Assembly (NCBI GenBank): GCA_945897915.1
Contig: CAMDGB010000015.1
Location: forward strand, 1 to 46,243
Source of the DNA: Chryseobacterium gleum
GTDB taxonomy: Bacteria; Bacteroidota; Bacteroidia; Flavobacteriales; Flavobacteriaceae
Direction: 5' to 3'
Length of the DNA: 46,243 bases
Shown: positions 7,827-16,045 of the stretch, piece by piece
Layout of the letters: each line of letters opens with the position of its first letter
How positions within the stretch are numbered: position 1 is the first letter of the stretch
Program-made: the position numbers and the translations under genes
Notes under the pieces: model-generated
Database searches by the model: none
Seen by the model: only the letters and a program-made list of their open reading frames with translations
What the model was told of the DNA's origin: nothing

Positions 7827-10616
7827 ATGATAAAAATTAGAATCGTAATATTTATTTTATTTGCGCTACAATCCTTCTCCCAAAATGAGATTAATATAAA
7901 TGCAAAACTCCACGAAAACGGAAAGAAAATTGCTGTTATAGAAGAAATTACTGTTAAAAATACTTCAAATACTGAACTTAACGAAATTGCTTTAAACGAT
8001 TGGAATCATGCATTTTCTAGTAAAAGCTCTGCATTAGCTAAAAAGTTTTCAGATGAATTCAACAGAAACTATCACCTTTCAAGTAATAAAGAACGAGGTG
8101 AAACAAATATAATTGCGATTACAGATGCAAATAAAAAGCCGTTATTGTATTTCAGAAAACCAAATCAAATTGATATTGTTATCATTCCACTAGAAAAACC
8201 TTTAGCTACAGGAGAATCAACAATTATTAAAATAAGTTACGAAATAACATTGCCCAATTCTAAATTCACAAAATTTGGTTATTCTAAAAACAAACTGTAT
8301 TTAAGAAATTGTTTTTTAACGCTATCTAGTTTTCATTCCGAACATCAAAGCGAAGAAAATAGTGATGATTTAACTTCAGAAATAGCCAGTTATAGCATTC
8401 AAATGCAGCATGATAACTTTTTACTAAATTCTGATTTAGAGGTTAAAAATACTTCTCAAAACTCATCAAAATTAACAGGTAGTTTACGTAGCAATTTTGT
8501 AATTGTATTAGAAAATAAAAACAGTTACGAAACATTTGAAAATAAAGAAACTACTATTATCAGCAATCTAAAATCTGTAGATTTGAATACTGATCAAAAA
8601 AAGCTAATCGTTAATAAAATCGCTAATTATGTTGGTGAAAATTTAGGTAAATCGGAACAAAATAAAATCATGGTTTCGCAAGAAGATTATGACAGAGAAG
8701 CGTTTTATGGTTTAAATGAATTACCTTCTTTTATTTCTCCATTTAACGACGATTTTGTGTTTGAATTAAAATTTTTAAAAACCTATATAAACAATTATTT
8801 AATGGCTAATTTGAAAATTAATTTCAGAAAAGACCATTGGATTTTAGAAGGAATTCAGCATTATTATTTAAAAAAATATATAGATGATTATTATCCAGAA
8901 ATTAAAGCTTTTGGAAAACTTTCTCGATTTAAAATTCTAAAAAATTACAAGATAATTTCTATGAATTTTACCGAACAGTTCATATATAATTATCTATTAA
9001 TGGCCAGAAAAAATATTGATCAAGCCGTTGGAACAGATAAAAACACACAAATAAAATTCAATGAAAAAATAGCAGGAAAATTCAAATCCGGACTTTCGCT
9101 TCATTATTTGAATGCTTATTTAGGAGAAAATTATGTAGAAAATTCAATTAAACAATATATAGAATTAAATAAATTCAAACATACTAATAATCAAGATTTT
9201 AAGTCGATATTAGAAGTAAATTCAAAAAAAGATTTAAATTGGTTTTTTAATGAATTAATTTATTCCAGAAATAAAATTGATTACAAAATTATTCACGCCA
9301 AAAAGGTGAAAGATTCGATAGAAGTAATGATAAAAAATGTAGGTGATGCAAAAGTACCTATTTCTATTTCAGGATATCATAAAAATAAATTAGTTAGTAA
9401 AAATTGGATCGAAAATCATTCAGAAACATTTAAATTTTCAATTAAAAACGACAGTATTACCAAGTTAATTTTAAACGATACTTATGAAATTCCGGAATTA
9501 AATAACAATAACAATTCCTACAAATTACAAAATAGGCTTTTTGGAAATCGGAAAATTAGATTTACATTTTTTAAAGACATTGAAAACCCAAAATACAACC
9601 AAGTATTTTTTGTTCCAACAACTGAATTTAACCTATATGATGGTTTGTTACTGGGCATGAAATTCAATAATAAATCAATTATTGATAGACCATTTATTTA
9701 CGATATTACGCCGAATTATTCTACAAAAACAGCAACACTTGCAGGAAGTGCTGGGTTTAGTTTCAACAATCTAGACCGAAACAGCAATCATTTCAGTACC
9801 AGATATGCTATTTCTGGAACCCGGTTGCATTATGCGCCTGATGCCTTTTATACTAAAATTACACCAAGTGTAAATTTCAGATTCAGAAATCCGAATTTCA
9901 GAAAAAATGAAGGAGAAGGCTTTTTGATACGAAATGTTTATGTAAACAGAGAAAAATCAAATGTAGTTGCTACTAAAAATTCAGAAAACTACTCAGTATT
10001 AAACTTGCGTTACGGATACGCCAATAGCGAATTAATTGAACAATTTTCCTACGGAACTGATTTTCAACTATCAAATCGTTTTGGAAAAATATCTGGGCAA
10101 ATGCAATACCGAAAACTTTTTGAGAACAACAGTTTTCTGAATTTAAGAGCGTTCGCTGGTGTTTTTACACACAATGATACCTCTAACGATTTTTTTAGCT
10201 TTGGAATTGATAGGCCTTCCGATTATTTATTTGATTATGCCTTAATTGGACGTAGTGAAAGCACGGGCTTGTTTAGTCGGCAATTTGTAAATGCAGAAGG
10301 TGCTTTTAAATCTAAATTTGCTACTCGTTATGCCAACCAATACATTTTTGCAATAAATGCAGGTTTTACAATTTACGATTGGATTGAAATGTACGGCGAT
10401 GTCGGAACATTTAAAAACGAAGGTCACAAGGCGCAATATGTTTACGATAGTGGGTTGCGACTAAATTTAGTTCAAGACTATTTTGAATTATATTTACCCG
10501 TTTATTCCTCAAACGGTTTTGAACTTAACGACAAAAACTACGGAGAACGCATCCGATTTATTGTTACATTAAGTCCAAAAACATTAACCTCTTTGTTTAC
10601 CAGAAGATGGTTTTAA
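7827..10616 (+). CDS. M1-peptidase-like secreted protein lacking the zinc site, with C-terminal beta-barrel-like region
   Basis: This long envelope protein has an N-terminal half following the M1 (gluzincin) aminopeptidase plan, but the active site is gone. Numbering is from an in-frame Met at 7779. The start at 7827 (residue 17) is preferred because it begins a normal signal peptide (MIKIRIVIF...SFSQ) after the purine-rich AAAGAAAAAG. The segment GLNELP (311-316) sits where M1 enzymes have GAMEN. The WILEG segment (354-358) matches the M1 WLNEG with the third zinc ligand E357. Counting back the fixed 23 residues, HExxH is replaced by KTYIN (334-338). Residues from about 570 to 945 are rich in aromatic, alternating segments and end ...TRRWF, typical of an outer-membrane barrel. 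A structural or binding role seems likelier than peptidase activity. Flanking genes give no functional clue. Confidence 0.75.
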   Translation: MIKIRIVIFILFALQSFSQNEININAKLHENGKKIAVIEEITVKNTSNTELNEIALNDWNHAFSSKSSALAKKFSDEFNRNYHLSSNKERGETNIIAITDANKKPLLYFRKPNQIDIVIIPLEKPLATGESTIIKISYEITLPNSKFTKFGYSKNKLYLRNCFLTLSSFHSEHQSEENSDDLTSEIASYSIQMQHDNFLLNSDLEVKNTSQNSSKLTGSLRSNFVIVLENKNSYETFENKETTIISNLKSVDLNTDQKKLIVNKIANYVGENLGKSEQNKIMVSQEDYDREAFYGLNELPSFISPFNDDFVFELKFLKTYINNYLMANLKINFRKDHWILEGIQHYYLKKYIDDYYPEIKAFGKLSRFKILKNYKIISMNFTEQFIYNYLLMARKNIDQAVGTDKNTQIKFNEKIAGKFKSGLSLHYLNAYLGENYVENSIKQYIELNKFKHTNNQDFKSILEVNSKKDLNWFFNELIYSRNKIDYKIIHAKKVKDSIEVMIKNVGDAKVPISISGYHKNKLVSKNWIENHSETFKFSIKNDSITKLILNDTYEIPELNNNNNSYKLQNRLFGNRKIRFTFFKDIENPKYNQVFFVPTTEFNLYDGLLLGMKFNNKSIIDRPFIYDITPNYSTKTATLAGSAGFSFNNLDRNSNHFSTRYAISGTRLHYAPDAFYTKITPSVNFRFRNPNFRKNEGEGFLIRNVYVNREKSNVVATKNSENYSVLNLRYGYANSELIEQFSYGTDFQLSNRFGKISGQMQYRKLFENNSFLNLRAFAGVFTHNDTSNDFFSFGIDRPSDYLFDYALIGRSESTGLFSRQFVNAEGAFKSKFATRYANQYIFAINAGFTIYDWIEMYGDVGTFKNEGHKAQYVYDSGLRLNLVQDYFELYLPVYSSNGFELNDKNYGERIRFIVTLSPKTLTSLFTRRWF

Positions 10617-10729
10617 ATTTGTTTAATTTTCATACAAAACTAGTTTCTTACTTTGTAATTTATATGAATTATTCGTAATAAATTTATACTATTTCGAAAT
10701 AAAAATACGTTTTTTACAACCAAACATCA

Positions 10730-10758
10730 ATATTTTTATTCATTAATCATAAAAATAT
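10730..10758. repeat. AT-rich inverted repeat upstream of the E1 gene
   Basis: Perfect 10-bp arms ATATTTTTAT (10730-10739) and ATAAAAATAT (10749-10758) enclose a 9-nt loop. No T-run follows. It lies about 30 bp upstream of the -7 box of the next gene and could be an operator or chance AT-rich symmetry. Confidence 0.35.
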
Positions 10759-10789
10759 CTACTACGCTTATAAGTTTCGTTTTTTTGTT

Positions 10790-10797
10790 TAAATTTG
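10790..10797 (+). promoter_or_regulatory. -7 box of E1 alpha/beta gene
   Basis: TAAATTTG matches TAnnTTTG and is 20 bp before the ATG at 10818. No clear -33 TTTG is seen. Confidence 0.5.
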
Positions 10798-10817
10798 TAA
10801 CATAGCAATACAATATT

Positions 10818-13220
10818 ATGAGCAAAACTAAAACTGCAGAAGTTTTATCTTTCGAAGATTTCAAAAAAGAAGTTTTAAATGATTTCAAAATCGCTTCCGT
10901 TAGTCGTGAATGCAGTCTTTTGGGACGAAAAGAAGTACTAACTGGAAAAGCTAAGTTTGGTATTTTTGGAGATGGAAAAGAAGTGCCACAATTGGCCTTA
11001 GCGAAAGCATTTCAAAACGGTGATTTTCGTTCAGGATATTATCGTGACCAAACATTTATGATGGCCATTGGCGAATTATCAATCGTTCAGTTTTTTGCAG
11101 GATTATATGGGCATGCAGACGTTAATTTTGACCCAATGAGTGCCGGTCGTCAAATGGGTGGGCATTTTGCTACACATTCCTTAGACGAAAACGGAAATTG
11201 GAAAAACTTAACCCAACAAAAAAATTCAAGTGCCGACATATCACCTACTGCTGGTCAAATGCCTCGTTTATTAGGTTTGGCACAAGCATCAAAAATATAC
11301 AGAAATGTTACAGAAATTCCTGCTGAAAATAATTTTTCTATACAAGGAAATGAAGTGGCTTGGGGAACAATTGGAAACGCTTCTACTTCAGAAGGTTTGT
11401 TTTTTGAAACCATAAATGCTGCAGGTGTATTACAAGTACCAATGGTAATGAGTGTTTGGGATGACGAATACGGAATTTCTGTTCACGCCAAATATCAAAC
11501 TACAAAAGAAAACATATCCGAAATATTAAAAGGGTTACAACGTGACGAAGAAAATAATGGTTACGAAATTTTCCGAGTTAGAGGTTGGGATTATCCAGCG
11601 TTAGTTGACACCTATCAAAAAGCTGCGGAAGTTGCAAGAGTAGAACATGTACCAGTTTTAATTCACGTAAATGAATTAACACAACCACAAGGACATTCTA
11701 CTTCAGGTTCACACGAGCGATACAAAAATGCAGAAAGATTGGCTTGGGAAGCAGAATTTGACTGTGTGTTGCAAATGAAAAAATGGATGATTGCAAATAA
11801 TATCGCTTCTTCAGATGAATTAGACAACATTGAATCAAGTTCTAAAAAAGAAGTTTTAGCAGGTAAAAAAGAAGCTTGGGCCAATTATTTGTTTGCAATT
11901 AAAGAAGACCAAGCAGCAACGGTTGCAATTTTAAATCAAGTCGCACAAAACTCTGAAAATAAAGTTTTTATTGAAAAATATGCGAGTGATATTGCCGCAA
12001 TAAAAGAACCAATTAGAAAAGATTTGTTAGTTGTTGCTAGAAAAGTTTTAAGAATGCTTTCTGGCGACAATAGAGCCACTTTAGCCACTTGGATTTCTAA
12101 TTTTATTGAAAGAATTCAACCAAAATACAGTTCCCATTTACATTCAGAATCAAAACAAAATATTGCTTCAACTACTGAAGTAAAACCAATTTATGACGAA
12201 ACTGCCGAAGAAGTAGATGCACGCTTAATTTTAAGAGACAACTTCGATAAAATTTTCGCAACGTATCCAGAAACTTTAATTTTTGGAGAAGATTCAGGAA
12301 ATATTGGCGATGTAAACCAAGGTTTAGAGGGCATGCAAGAGAAATACGGAGAAATGCGTGTTTCAGATGCGGGAATTCGTGAAGCGACAATTTTAGGTCA
12401 AGGTATCGGAATGGCGATGCGTGGTTTACGTCCGATTGCGGAAATTCAATATTTAGATTATTTGTTATACGCCATTCAGATTATGAGTGACGATTTGGCT
12501 ACTTTACAATACAGAACACACGGTCGTCAAAAAGCACCATTAATTATCAGAACTCGTGGTCACCGTTTAGAAGGTATTTGGCATTCTGGTTCTCCAATGG
12601 GAATGATTATTAATGCTATTCGTGGAATTCACGTTTTGGTGCCAAGAAATATGACCAAAGCCGCAGGTTTTTATAATACTTTATTAAAAACAGACGAACC
12701 CGCTTTAGTAATTGAATGTTTAAATGGCTATCGTTTAAAAGAAAAAATGCCAACCAACTTAGGTGAATTTCAAACACCAATTGGTGTGGTTGAAACTATT
12801 AAAGAAGGAAAAGATATTACGTTAGTTTCTTACGGTTCTACGTTAAGAATTGTAGAACAAGCCGCAAAAGAATTATTAGAAAACGGAATTGACGCTGAAA
12901 TTATTGATATTCAGAGTTTATTACCTTTCGATATTGCTCACGATATAGTAAAATCAGTAGCGAAAACCAACCGTTTATTGGTGATTGACGAAGATGTTCC
13001 TGGTGGTGCAAGTGCTTTTATTTTACAAGAAATTATTGAAAACCAAAACGCGTACCAACATTTAGATAGCGCACCACAAACCTTAACTGCTAAGGCACAC
13101 CGCCCAAGTTATGGAACCGATGGTGATTATTTTTCTAAACCAAGTGCCGAAGATGTTTTTGAAAAAGTGTATGAAATGATGCATGAAACAAATCCAAACA
13201 AATTTCCGAAGTTGTATTAA
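10818..13220 (+). CDS. Fused 2-oxoacid dehydrogenase E1 (alpha + beta domains)
   Basis: The thiamine-diphosphate E1 component of a branched-chain-type 2-oxoacid dehydrogenase complex, with both subunits in one 800-residue chain as commonly annotated in Bacteroidetes. It would decarboxylate 2-oxo acids and acylate the lipoyl group of an E2. The alpha-like part covers about 1-400. The beta-like part runs from about 465 (VDARLILRDNF, LIFGEDSG) to the end, with the transketolase C-terminal domain from about 660. The alpha TPP motif is unusual: G-N-A (186-188) stands where GDG is typical, and DDEYGISV (215-222) stands where NNxYxISV is typical, so the Asp and Asn positions are exchanged. E2 and E3 are not in the window. 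Gene order (E1 then prmA and clpS) does not suggest a dedicated complex operon. Confidence 0.9.
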   Translation: MSKTKTAEVLSFEDFKKEVLNDFKIASVSRECSLLGRKEVLTGKAKFGIFGDGKEVPQLALAKAFQNGDFRSGYYRDQTFMMAIGELSIVQFFAGLYGHADVNFDPMSAGRQMGGHFATHSLDENGNWKNLTQQKNSSADISPTAGQMPRLLGLAQASKIYRNVTEIPAENNFSIQGNEVAWGTIGNASTSEGLFFETINAAGVLQVPMVMSVWDDEYGISVHAKYQTTKENISEILKGLQRDEENNGYEIFRVRGWDYPALVDTYQKAAEVARVEHVPVLIHVNELTQPQGHSTSGSHERYKNAERLAWEAEFDCVLQMKKWMIANNIASSDELDNIESSSKKEVLAGKKEAWANYLFAIKEDQAATVAILNQVAQNSENKVFIEKYASDIAAIKEPIRKDLLVVARKVLRMLSGDNRATLATWISNFIERIQPKYSSHLHSESKQNIASTTEVKPIYDETAEEVDARLILRDNFDKIFATYPETLIFGEDSGNIGDVNQGLEGMQEKYGEMRVSDAGIREATILGQGIGMAMRGLRPIAEIQYLDYLLYAIQIMSDDLATLQYRTHGRQKAPLIIRTRGHRLEGIWHSGSPMGMIINAIRGIHVLVPRNMTKAAGFYNTLLKTDEPALVIECLNGYRLKEKMPTNLGEFQTPIGVVETIKEGKDITLVSYGSTLRIVEQAAKELLENGIDAEIIDIQSLLPFDIAHDIVKSVAKTNRLLVIDEDVPGGASAFILQEIIENQNAYQHLDSAPQTLTAKAHRPSYGTDGDYFSKPSAEDVFEKVYEMMHETNPNKFPKLY

Positions 13221-13251
13221 TTTAAACAAACAAAAACCGCTCTCATATTTT

Positions 13252-13291
13252 CATACATTCCTTATTGTTTGTATCAAATAAGGTATGTAAG
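13252..13291 (+). other. Stem-loop in the prmA leader
   Basis: Arms 13252-13266 and 13277-13291 pair at 13 of 15 positions around a 9-nt loop. No T-run follows, so it is a poor terminator. It lies 26 bp before the prmA ATG and 32 bp after the E1 stop. Confidence 0.4.
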
Positions 13292-13316
13292 GAAATATAA
13301 GTTTAAAAAAAACCAA

Positions 13317-14156
13317 ATGGCAAACACCTACATCGCATACCATTTTACAATTGCACCCGCAGAATTGGGTTCGCAAATTTTAATTGCCCAATTAGAAGAA
13401 ACCGCTTTTGAAAGTTTTGAAGAAACCGAAGAAGGCGTTTCGGCTTACGTGCAAAAAGACGTTTGGTCTGAAAATATTTTAAACGATATTGAAATTCTTA
13501 AGAATGAAAATTTCAAAATTTCCTACACCACAAATGAAATTGAACCCGTAAATTGGAACGAGGAATGGGAAAAGAACTTCTCTCCTATTGATGTGGACAG
13601 AATTTGCCACGTTCGTGCGCCTTTTCATCCTTCAACTAATGCGAAGTATGAAATTGTAATTGAACCAAAAATGAGTTTCGGAACAGGACATCACGAAACG
13701 ACTCACATGATGATTCAACATTTATTAGATTTAGATGTTACCAACAAAAAAACCATTGATATGGGTTGTGGAACTGCCATTTTAGCCATTTTAGCTGAAA
13801 TGAAAGGTGCGCATCCAATTGATGCTGTGGATATAGATAATTGGTGTTACTTAAACTCCATTGAAAACGCGGAACGTAATACTTGCAAACATATTTCTGT
13901 TTATGAAGGCGATGCTTCTTGGTTAAATGATGGTCAGAAATACGATGTGTTTATTGCCAACATCAACAGAAATATATTATTAAACGATATGGCGACTTAT
14001 GTAAACTGTATGAATGACAATTCAGTTTTATTATTAAGCGGCTTTTATACAGAAGATTTTGAAGCCATTAACGAAAGTTGCGAAAATTTAGGTCTTACTT
14101 TTCAATCAAAAAAAGAAAGAAATAATTGGCTAAGTATGAAATATAGTAAAAATTAG
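13317..14156 (+). CDS. prmA: Ribosomal protein L11 methyltransferase
   Basis: SAM-dependent methylation of ribosomal protein L11. The start at 13317 gives a 279-residue protein of normal PrmA length beginning MANTYIAYHF. An in-frame Met at 13269 adds a basic stretch that would be read through a leader stem-loop, so it is not preferred. Diagnostic motifs are EPKMSFGTGHHETT before the fold, the SAM-binding glycine motif DMGCGTAILAILA, an acidic strand end (VDID), and the catalytic-loop-like ANINRNIL. The N-terminal L11-recognition domain is present in residues 1-90. It is followed 29 bp later by clpS on the same strand, likely co-transcribed. There is no sign of truncation. Confidence 0.93.
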   Translation: MANTYIAYHFTIAPAELGSQILIAQLEETAFESFEETEEGVSAYVQKDVWSENILNDIEILKNENFKISYTTNEIEPVNWNEEWEKNFSPIDVDRICHVRAPFHPSTNAKYEIVIEPKMSFGTGHHETTHMMIQHLLDLDVTNKKTIDMGCGTAILAILAEMKGAHPIDAVDIDNWCYLNSIENAERNTCKHISVYEGDASWLNDGQKYDVFIANINRNILLNDMATYVNCMNDNSVLLLSGFYTEDFEAINESCENLGLTFQSKKERNNWLSMKYSKN

Positions 14157-14185
14157 TAATTTTACATTATAATAAATTATTAGTT

Positions 14186-14461
14186 ATGAGCACACTAACA
14201 GAAACACTAGAAGAAGTATTAGTTGAAGAATCCGTTGGCATTAACTACGAAATTGTTTTATATAACGATGATGTAAATACTTTTGATCACGTTATAGAAT
14301 CACTGGTTAAAATTTGCGACCATACTTGGGAACAAGCGGAACAATGTGCTATTTTAGTTCACTACAAAGGACAATGTACCGTAAAAACTGGAGAATTACC
14401 AAAACTAAAACCGCAATGCGCTTCCTTGCAAGATGCGGGTTTAAGTGCTGCAATCATATAA
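14186..14461 (+). CDS. clpS: ClpS adaptor for N-degron proteolysis
   Basis: A small cytosolic adaptor (91 residues) that delivers proteins with destabilising N-terminal residues to the ClpA/ClpC-ClpP protease. The family signature is present: strand YEIVLYNDD with N27/D28 of the alpha-amino-binding site, helix VIESLVKIC, and LVHYKG with H59 corresponding to H66 of E. coli ClpS. By ungapped alignment, the gatekeeper equivalent to E. coli M40 is Phe33 and T38 is Asn31, which could alter residue preference. An acidic N-terminal tail (residues 1-19) fits the flexible extension that enters the unfoldase. A perfect terminator lies immediately downstream. Confidence 0.94.
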   Translation: MSTLTETLEEVLVEESVGINYEIVLYNDDVNTFDHVIESLVKICDHTWEQAEQCAILVHYKGQCTVKTGELPKLKPQCASLQDAGLSAAII

Positions 14462-14465
14462 AAAA

Positions 14466-14490
14466 ATCGACCAATTGGTCGATTTTTTTA
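14466..14490 (+). terminator. Rho-independent terminator after clpS
   Basis: A perfect 18-nt palindrome (ATCGACCAA / TTGGTCGAT) is followed by a T-run, starting 5 bp after the clpS stop. Confidence 0.9.
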
Positions 14491-14497
14491 TGCTACT

Positions 14498-14568
14498 TTG
14501 TCATTCTGAACTAGTTTCAGAATCTTAAGCAATTAATTATAGAATCTGAAACAAGTTCAGATTGACAA
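14498..14568. repeat. Long inverted repeat (REP-like, TCATTCTGAAC type)
   Basis: The 28-bp left arm (14498-14525, TTGTCATTCTGAACTAG...) and right arm (14541-14568) match at 25 of 28 positions around a 15-nt loop. It lies in the gap between convergent clpS and the HMA gene. The arm resembles a CATTCTGAAC...TTTCAGAATCT intergenic palindrome that I recall as frequent in flavobacterial genomes. It carries no ORF. Confidence 0.7.
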
Positions 14569-14582
14569 GAACAACATTTTTT

Positions 14583-14852
14583 TTATGATATTATTTTTCC
14601 AAAAGCACAACTCACGTACGATTTTGCTTTTGATGTTAACGAATTGGCTTCACCATCTTCAGGATAACCTATTTCAGCTAACGTTTTCTTTACCACTTCT
14701 AAAGTATGCGCTTCAGAATATTCAAAAGTAACCGAATTGTCTTCTGTTTCTACAAGAACATCGGATACGTCATCTAAAGCATTTAATTTTTTGGAAATCG
14801 TGTTGACACAACCACCACATTTTAAATTTTGTATATGAACTATTGTTTTCAT
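14583..14852 (-). CDS. Heavy-metal-associated (HMA) domain protein, putative copper chaperone
   Basis: An 89-residue cytosolic protein with a single HMA ferredoxin-like domain (about 1-66). The metal-binding loop is KCGGC (C13, C16), a variant of the usual MxCxxC. A C-terminal tail of about 20 residues adds one cysteine in SYVSCAFG (C83). The family passes Cu(I) to P-type ATPases or other targets. An FNR-like palindrome 50-63 bp upstream of the ATG, at the same spacing from a -7-like box as before hemN and the cbb3 genes, suggests low-oxygen induction. That fits copper supply to CcoI and cbb3 oxidase, though this link is inferred. It has its own upstream gap and need not share the YeeE transcript. 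Confidence 0.85.
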   Translation of the reverse strand: MKTIVHIQNLKCGGCVNTISKKLNALDDVSDVLVETEDNSVTFEYSEAHTLEVVKKTLAEIGYPEDGEANSLTSKAKSYVSCAFGKIIS

Positions 14853-14871
14853 TATTTTTTATTTTATATTG

Positions 14872-14915
14872 TAAATTTACAAAATGTATAAAGATAAAAA
14901 CATGATAAGTATCAC
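14872..14915 (-). promoter_or_regulatory. FNR-like box and -7 element of the HMA gene
   Basis: ATGATAAGTATCAC at 14902-14915 matches the ATGAY-N4-RTCAT palindrome at 9 of 10 arm positions. Its centre is 33 bp from a TAAATTTA element (14872-14879) resembling TAnnTTTG. This geometry equals that before hemN, ccoS and ccoI. It is the weakest of the four sites. Confidence 0.5.
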
Positions 14916-14927
14916 TTTAACAAAAAA

Positions 14928-15350
14928 TTAATGAGGCAATTTATTTTTCAAAATTCCGTATAAATAAGTACCAAATAAAGCGCCAATTAATACAACCAAA
15001 ATAGACAAGACGCCATTTCCTATTAAAATGAAAATCGGTCCAGGACAACAACCTACCAATCCCCATCCCAATCCAAACATAGTTCCTCCGATAATATATC
15101 TTGAAATAGAGAAATCTTTATCTTGAATATCAATTTCAGCGCCTTTAAAACCTTGAATTTCTGTTGATTTAATAAATTTAATTCCACAAACGCCTACCAA
15201 AATAGCTGTGGCAATAATTCCATACATGTGAAAACTTTGAAAAATGAACATTTCATATATTCTGTACCAAGAAACGGCTTCTGCTTTAGTTAACACAATT
15301 CCAAAAACAACACCTACTATAAAAAACTTAATCAACTTCATACTATCCAA
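14928..15350 (-). CDS. YeeE/YedE-family membrane protein, C-terminal half-type
   Basis: A 140-residue inner-membrane protein with four hydrophobic segments and the conserved cysteine motif GCCPGP (near residues 101-106) of the YeeE/YedE sulfur-transport family. In many bacteria one long protein carries both cysteine motifs. Here the function is split across two genes, and this one supplies the GCCPGP half. Its start overlaps the end of the preceding gene by 8 bp, indicating translational coupling. Starting at the internal Met (15341) would remove the overlap. Family members import thiosulfate or other sulfane-sulfur compounds. The substrate here is not determinable. Confidence 0.86.
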   Translation of the reverse strand: MDSMKLIKFFIVGVVFGIVLTKAEAVSWYRIYEMFIFQSFHMYGIIATAILVGVCGIKFIKSTEIQGFKGAEIDIQDKDFSISRYIIGGTMFGLGWGLVGCCPGPIFILIGNGVLSILVVLIGALFGTYLYGILKNKLPH

Positions 15351-15906
15351 AAATTAAAGGAATTAAAAAATGGGCAGAAAATAATCCACCAATAAAAAAG
15401 CCAATCACAGCAATTAATGAAGGAATTTGAAAATTACTCAATCCCGAAATAGCGTGACCCGACGTACAACCTCCTGCATAAGGTGTCCCAAATCCAATCA
15501 AAAATCCACCAAATAACAAAACTGAAAATCCTTTTAATGTAAATGCTTTTTCTAAACTAAATATCGCATCTGGACCTATTTTACCATTTGGAATATCAAA
15601 GTGTAATTGATTTAAACTTTCTATTGTTTTCGTATGTAACTGAAGTGTTGTATTTGCATCCATTAAAAAATAAGAAGCAATAAAACCTCCAACAATTGCA
15701 CCCAAGGCAATAGATAAGTTCCATTTTTGTTCTTTCCAATCAAAATTGAAATATTCAATTTTTTTCTTTGGAAATGACATACTACAAATGGTTCTTAAAT
15801 TGGACGACATACCAAACGTTTTACCAAAATAAGTTAAAACCAACATGATAAGTCCAATTAAAAAGCCAGAAATAGCCCAGTGCCAAGTACCTTGAATTAC
15901 TTCCAT
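15343..15906 (-). CDS. YeeE/YedE-family membrane protein, N-terminal half-type
   Basis: A 187-residue inner-membrane protein with hydrophobic segments near 11-29, 65-84, 128-145 and 162-185. The motif GGCTSGHAISG (about 145-155) is the hallmark of the YeeE/YedE family. Together with the overlapping downstream gene it should form a complete transporter for a reduced sulfur compound. No sulfurtransferase, persulfide dioxygenase or ArsR-type regulator is adjacent, unlike many such clusters. A fresh transcript probably begins in the 15907-16000 gap, but I see no clear promoter there. Confidence 0.86.
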   Translation of the reverse strand: MEVIQGTWHWAISGFLIGLIMLVLTYFGKTFGMSSNLRTICSMSFPKKKIEYFNFDWKEQKWNLSIALGAIVGGFIASYFLMDANTTLQLHTKTIESLNQLHFDIPNGKIGPDAIFSLEKAFTLKGFSVLLFGGFLIGFGTPYAGGCTSGHAISGLSNFQIPSLIAVIGFFIGGLFSAHFLIPLIFG

Positions 15907-16045
15907 AAATTGTGAAATTGTATTTAATGAATTACTATATTTGTTTTCGATTTCATGTATGTATAAAAAATAATACTACTGAAATTCATTTAGAAACAGC
16001 TATTTGCTGTTTGAGTGTTTTAAACCGTTTTCAAAGATACAAAAA

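Noticed and set aside
14314..14514. A 66-codon ORF overlapping clpS
   Set aside because: It is an alternative frame of clpS that crosses the terminator. ClpS is certain.
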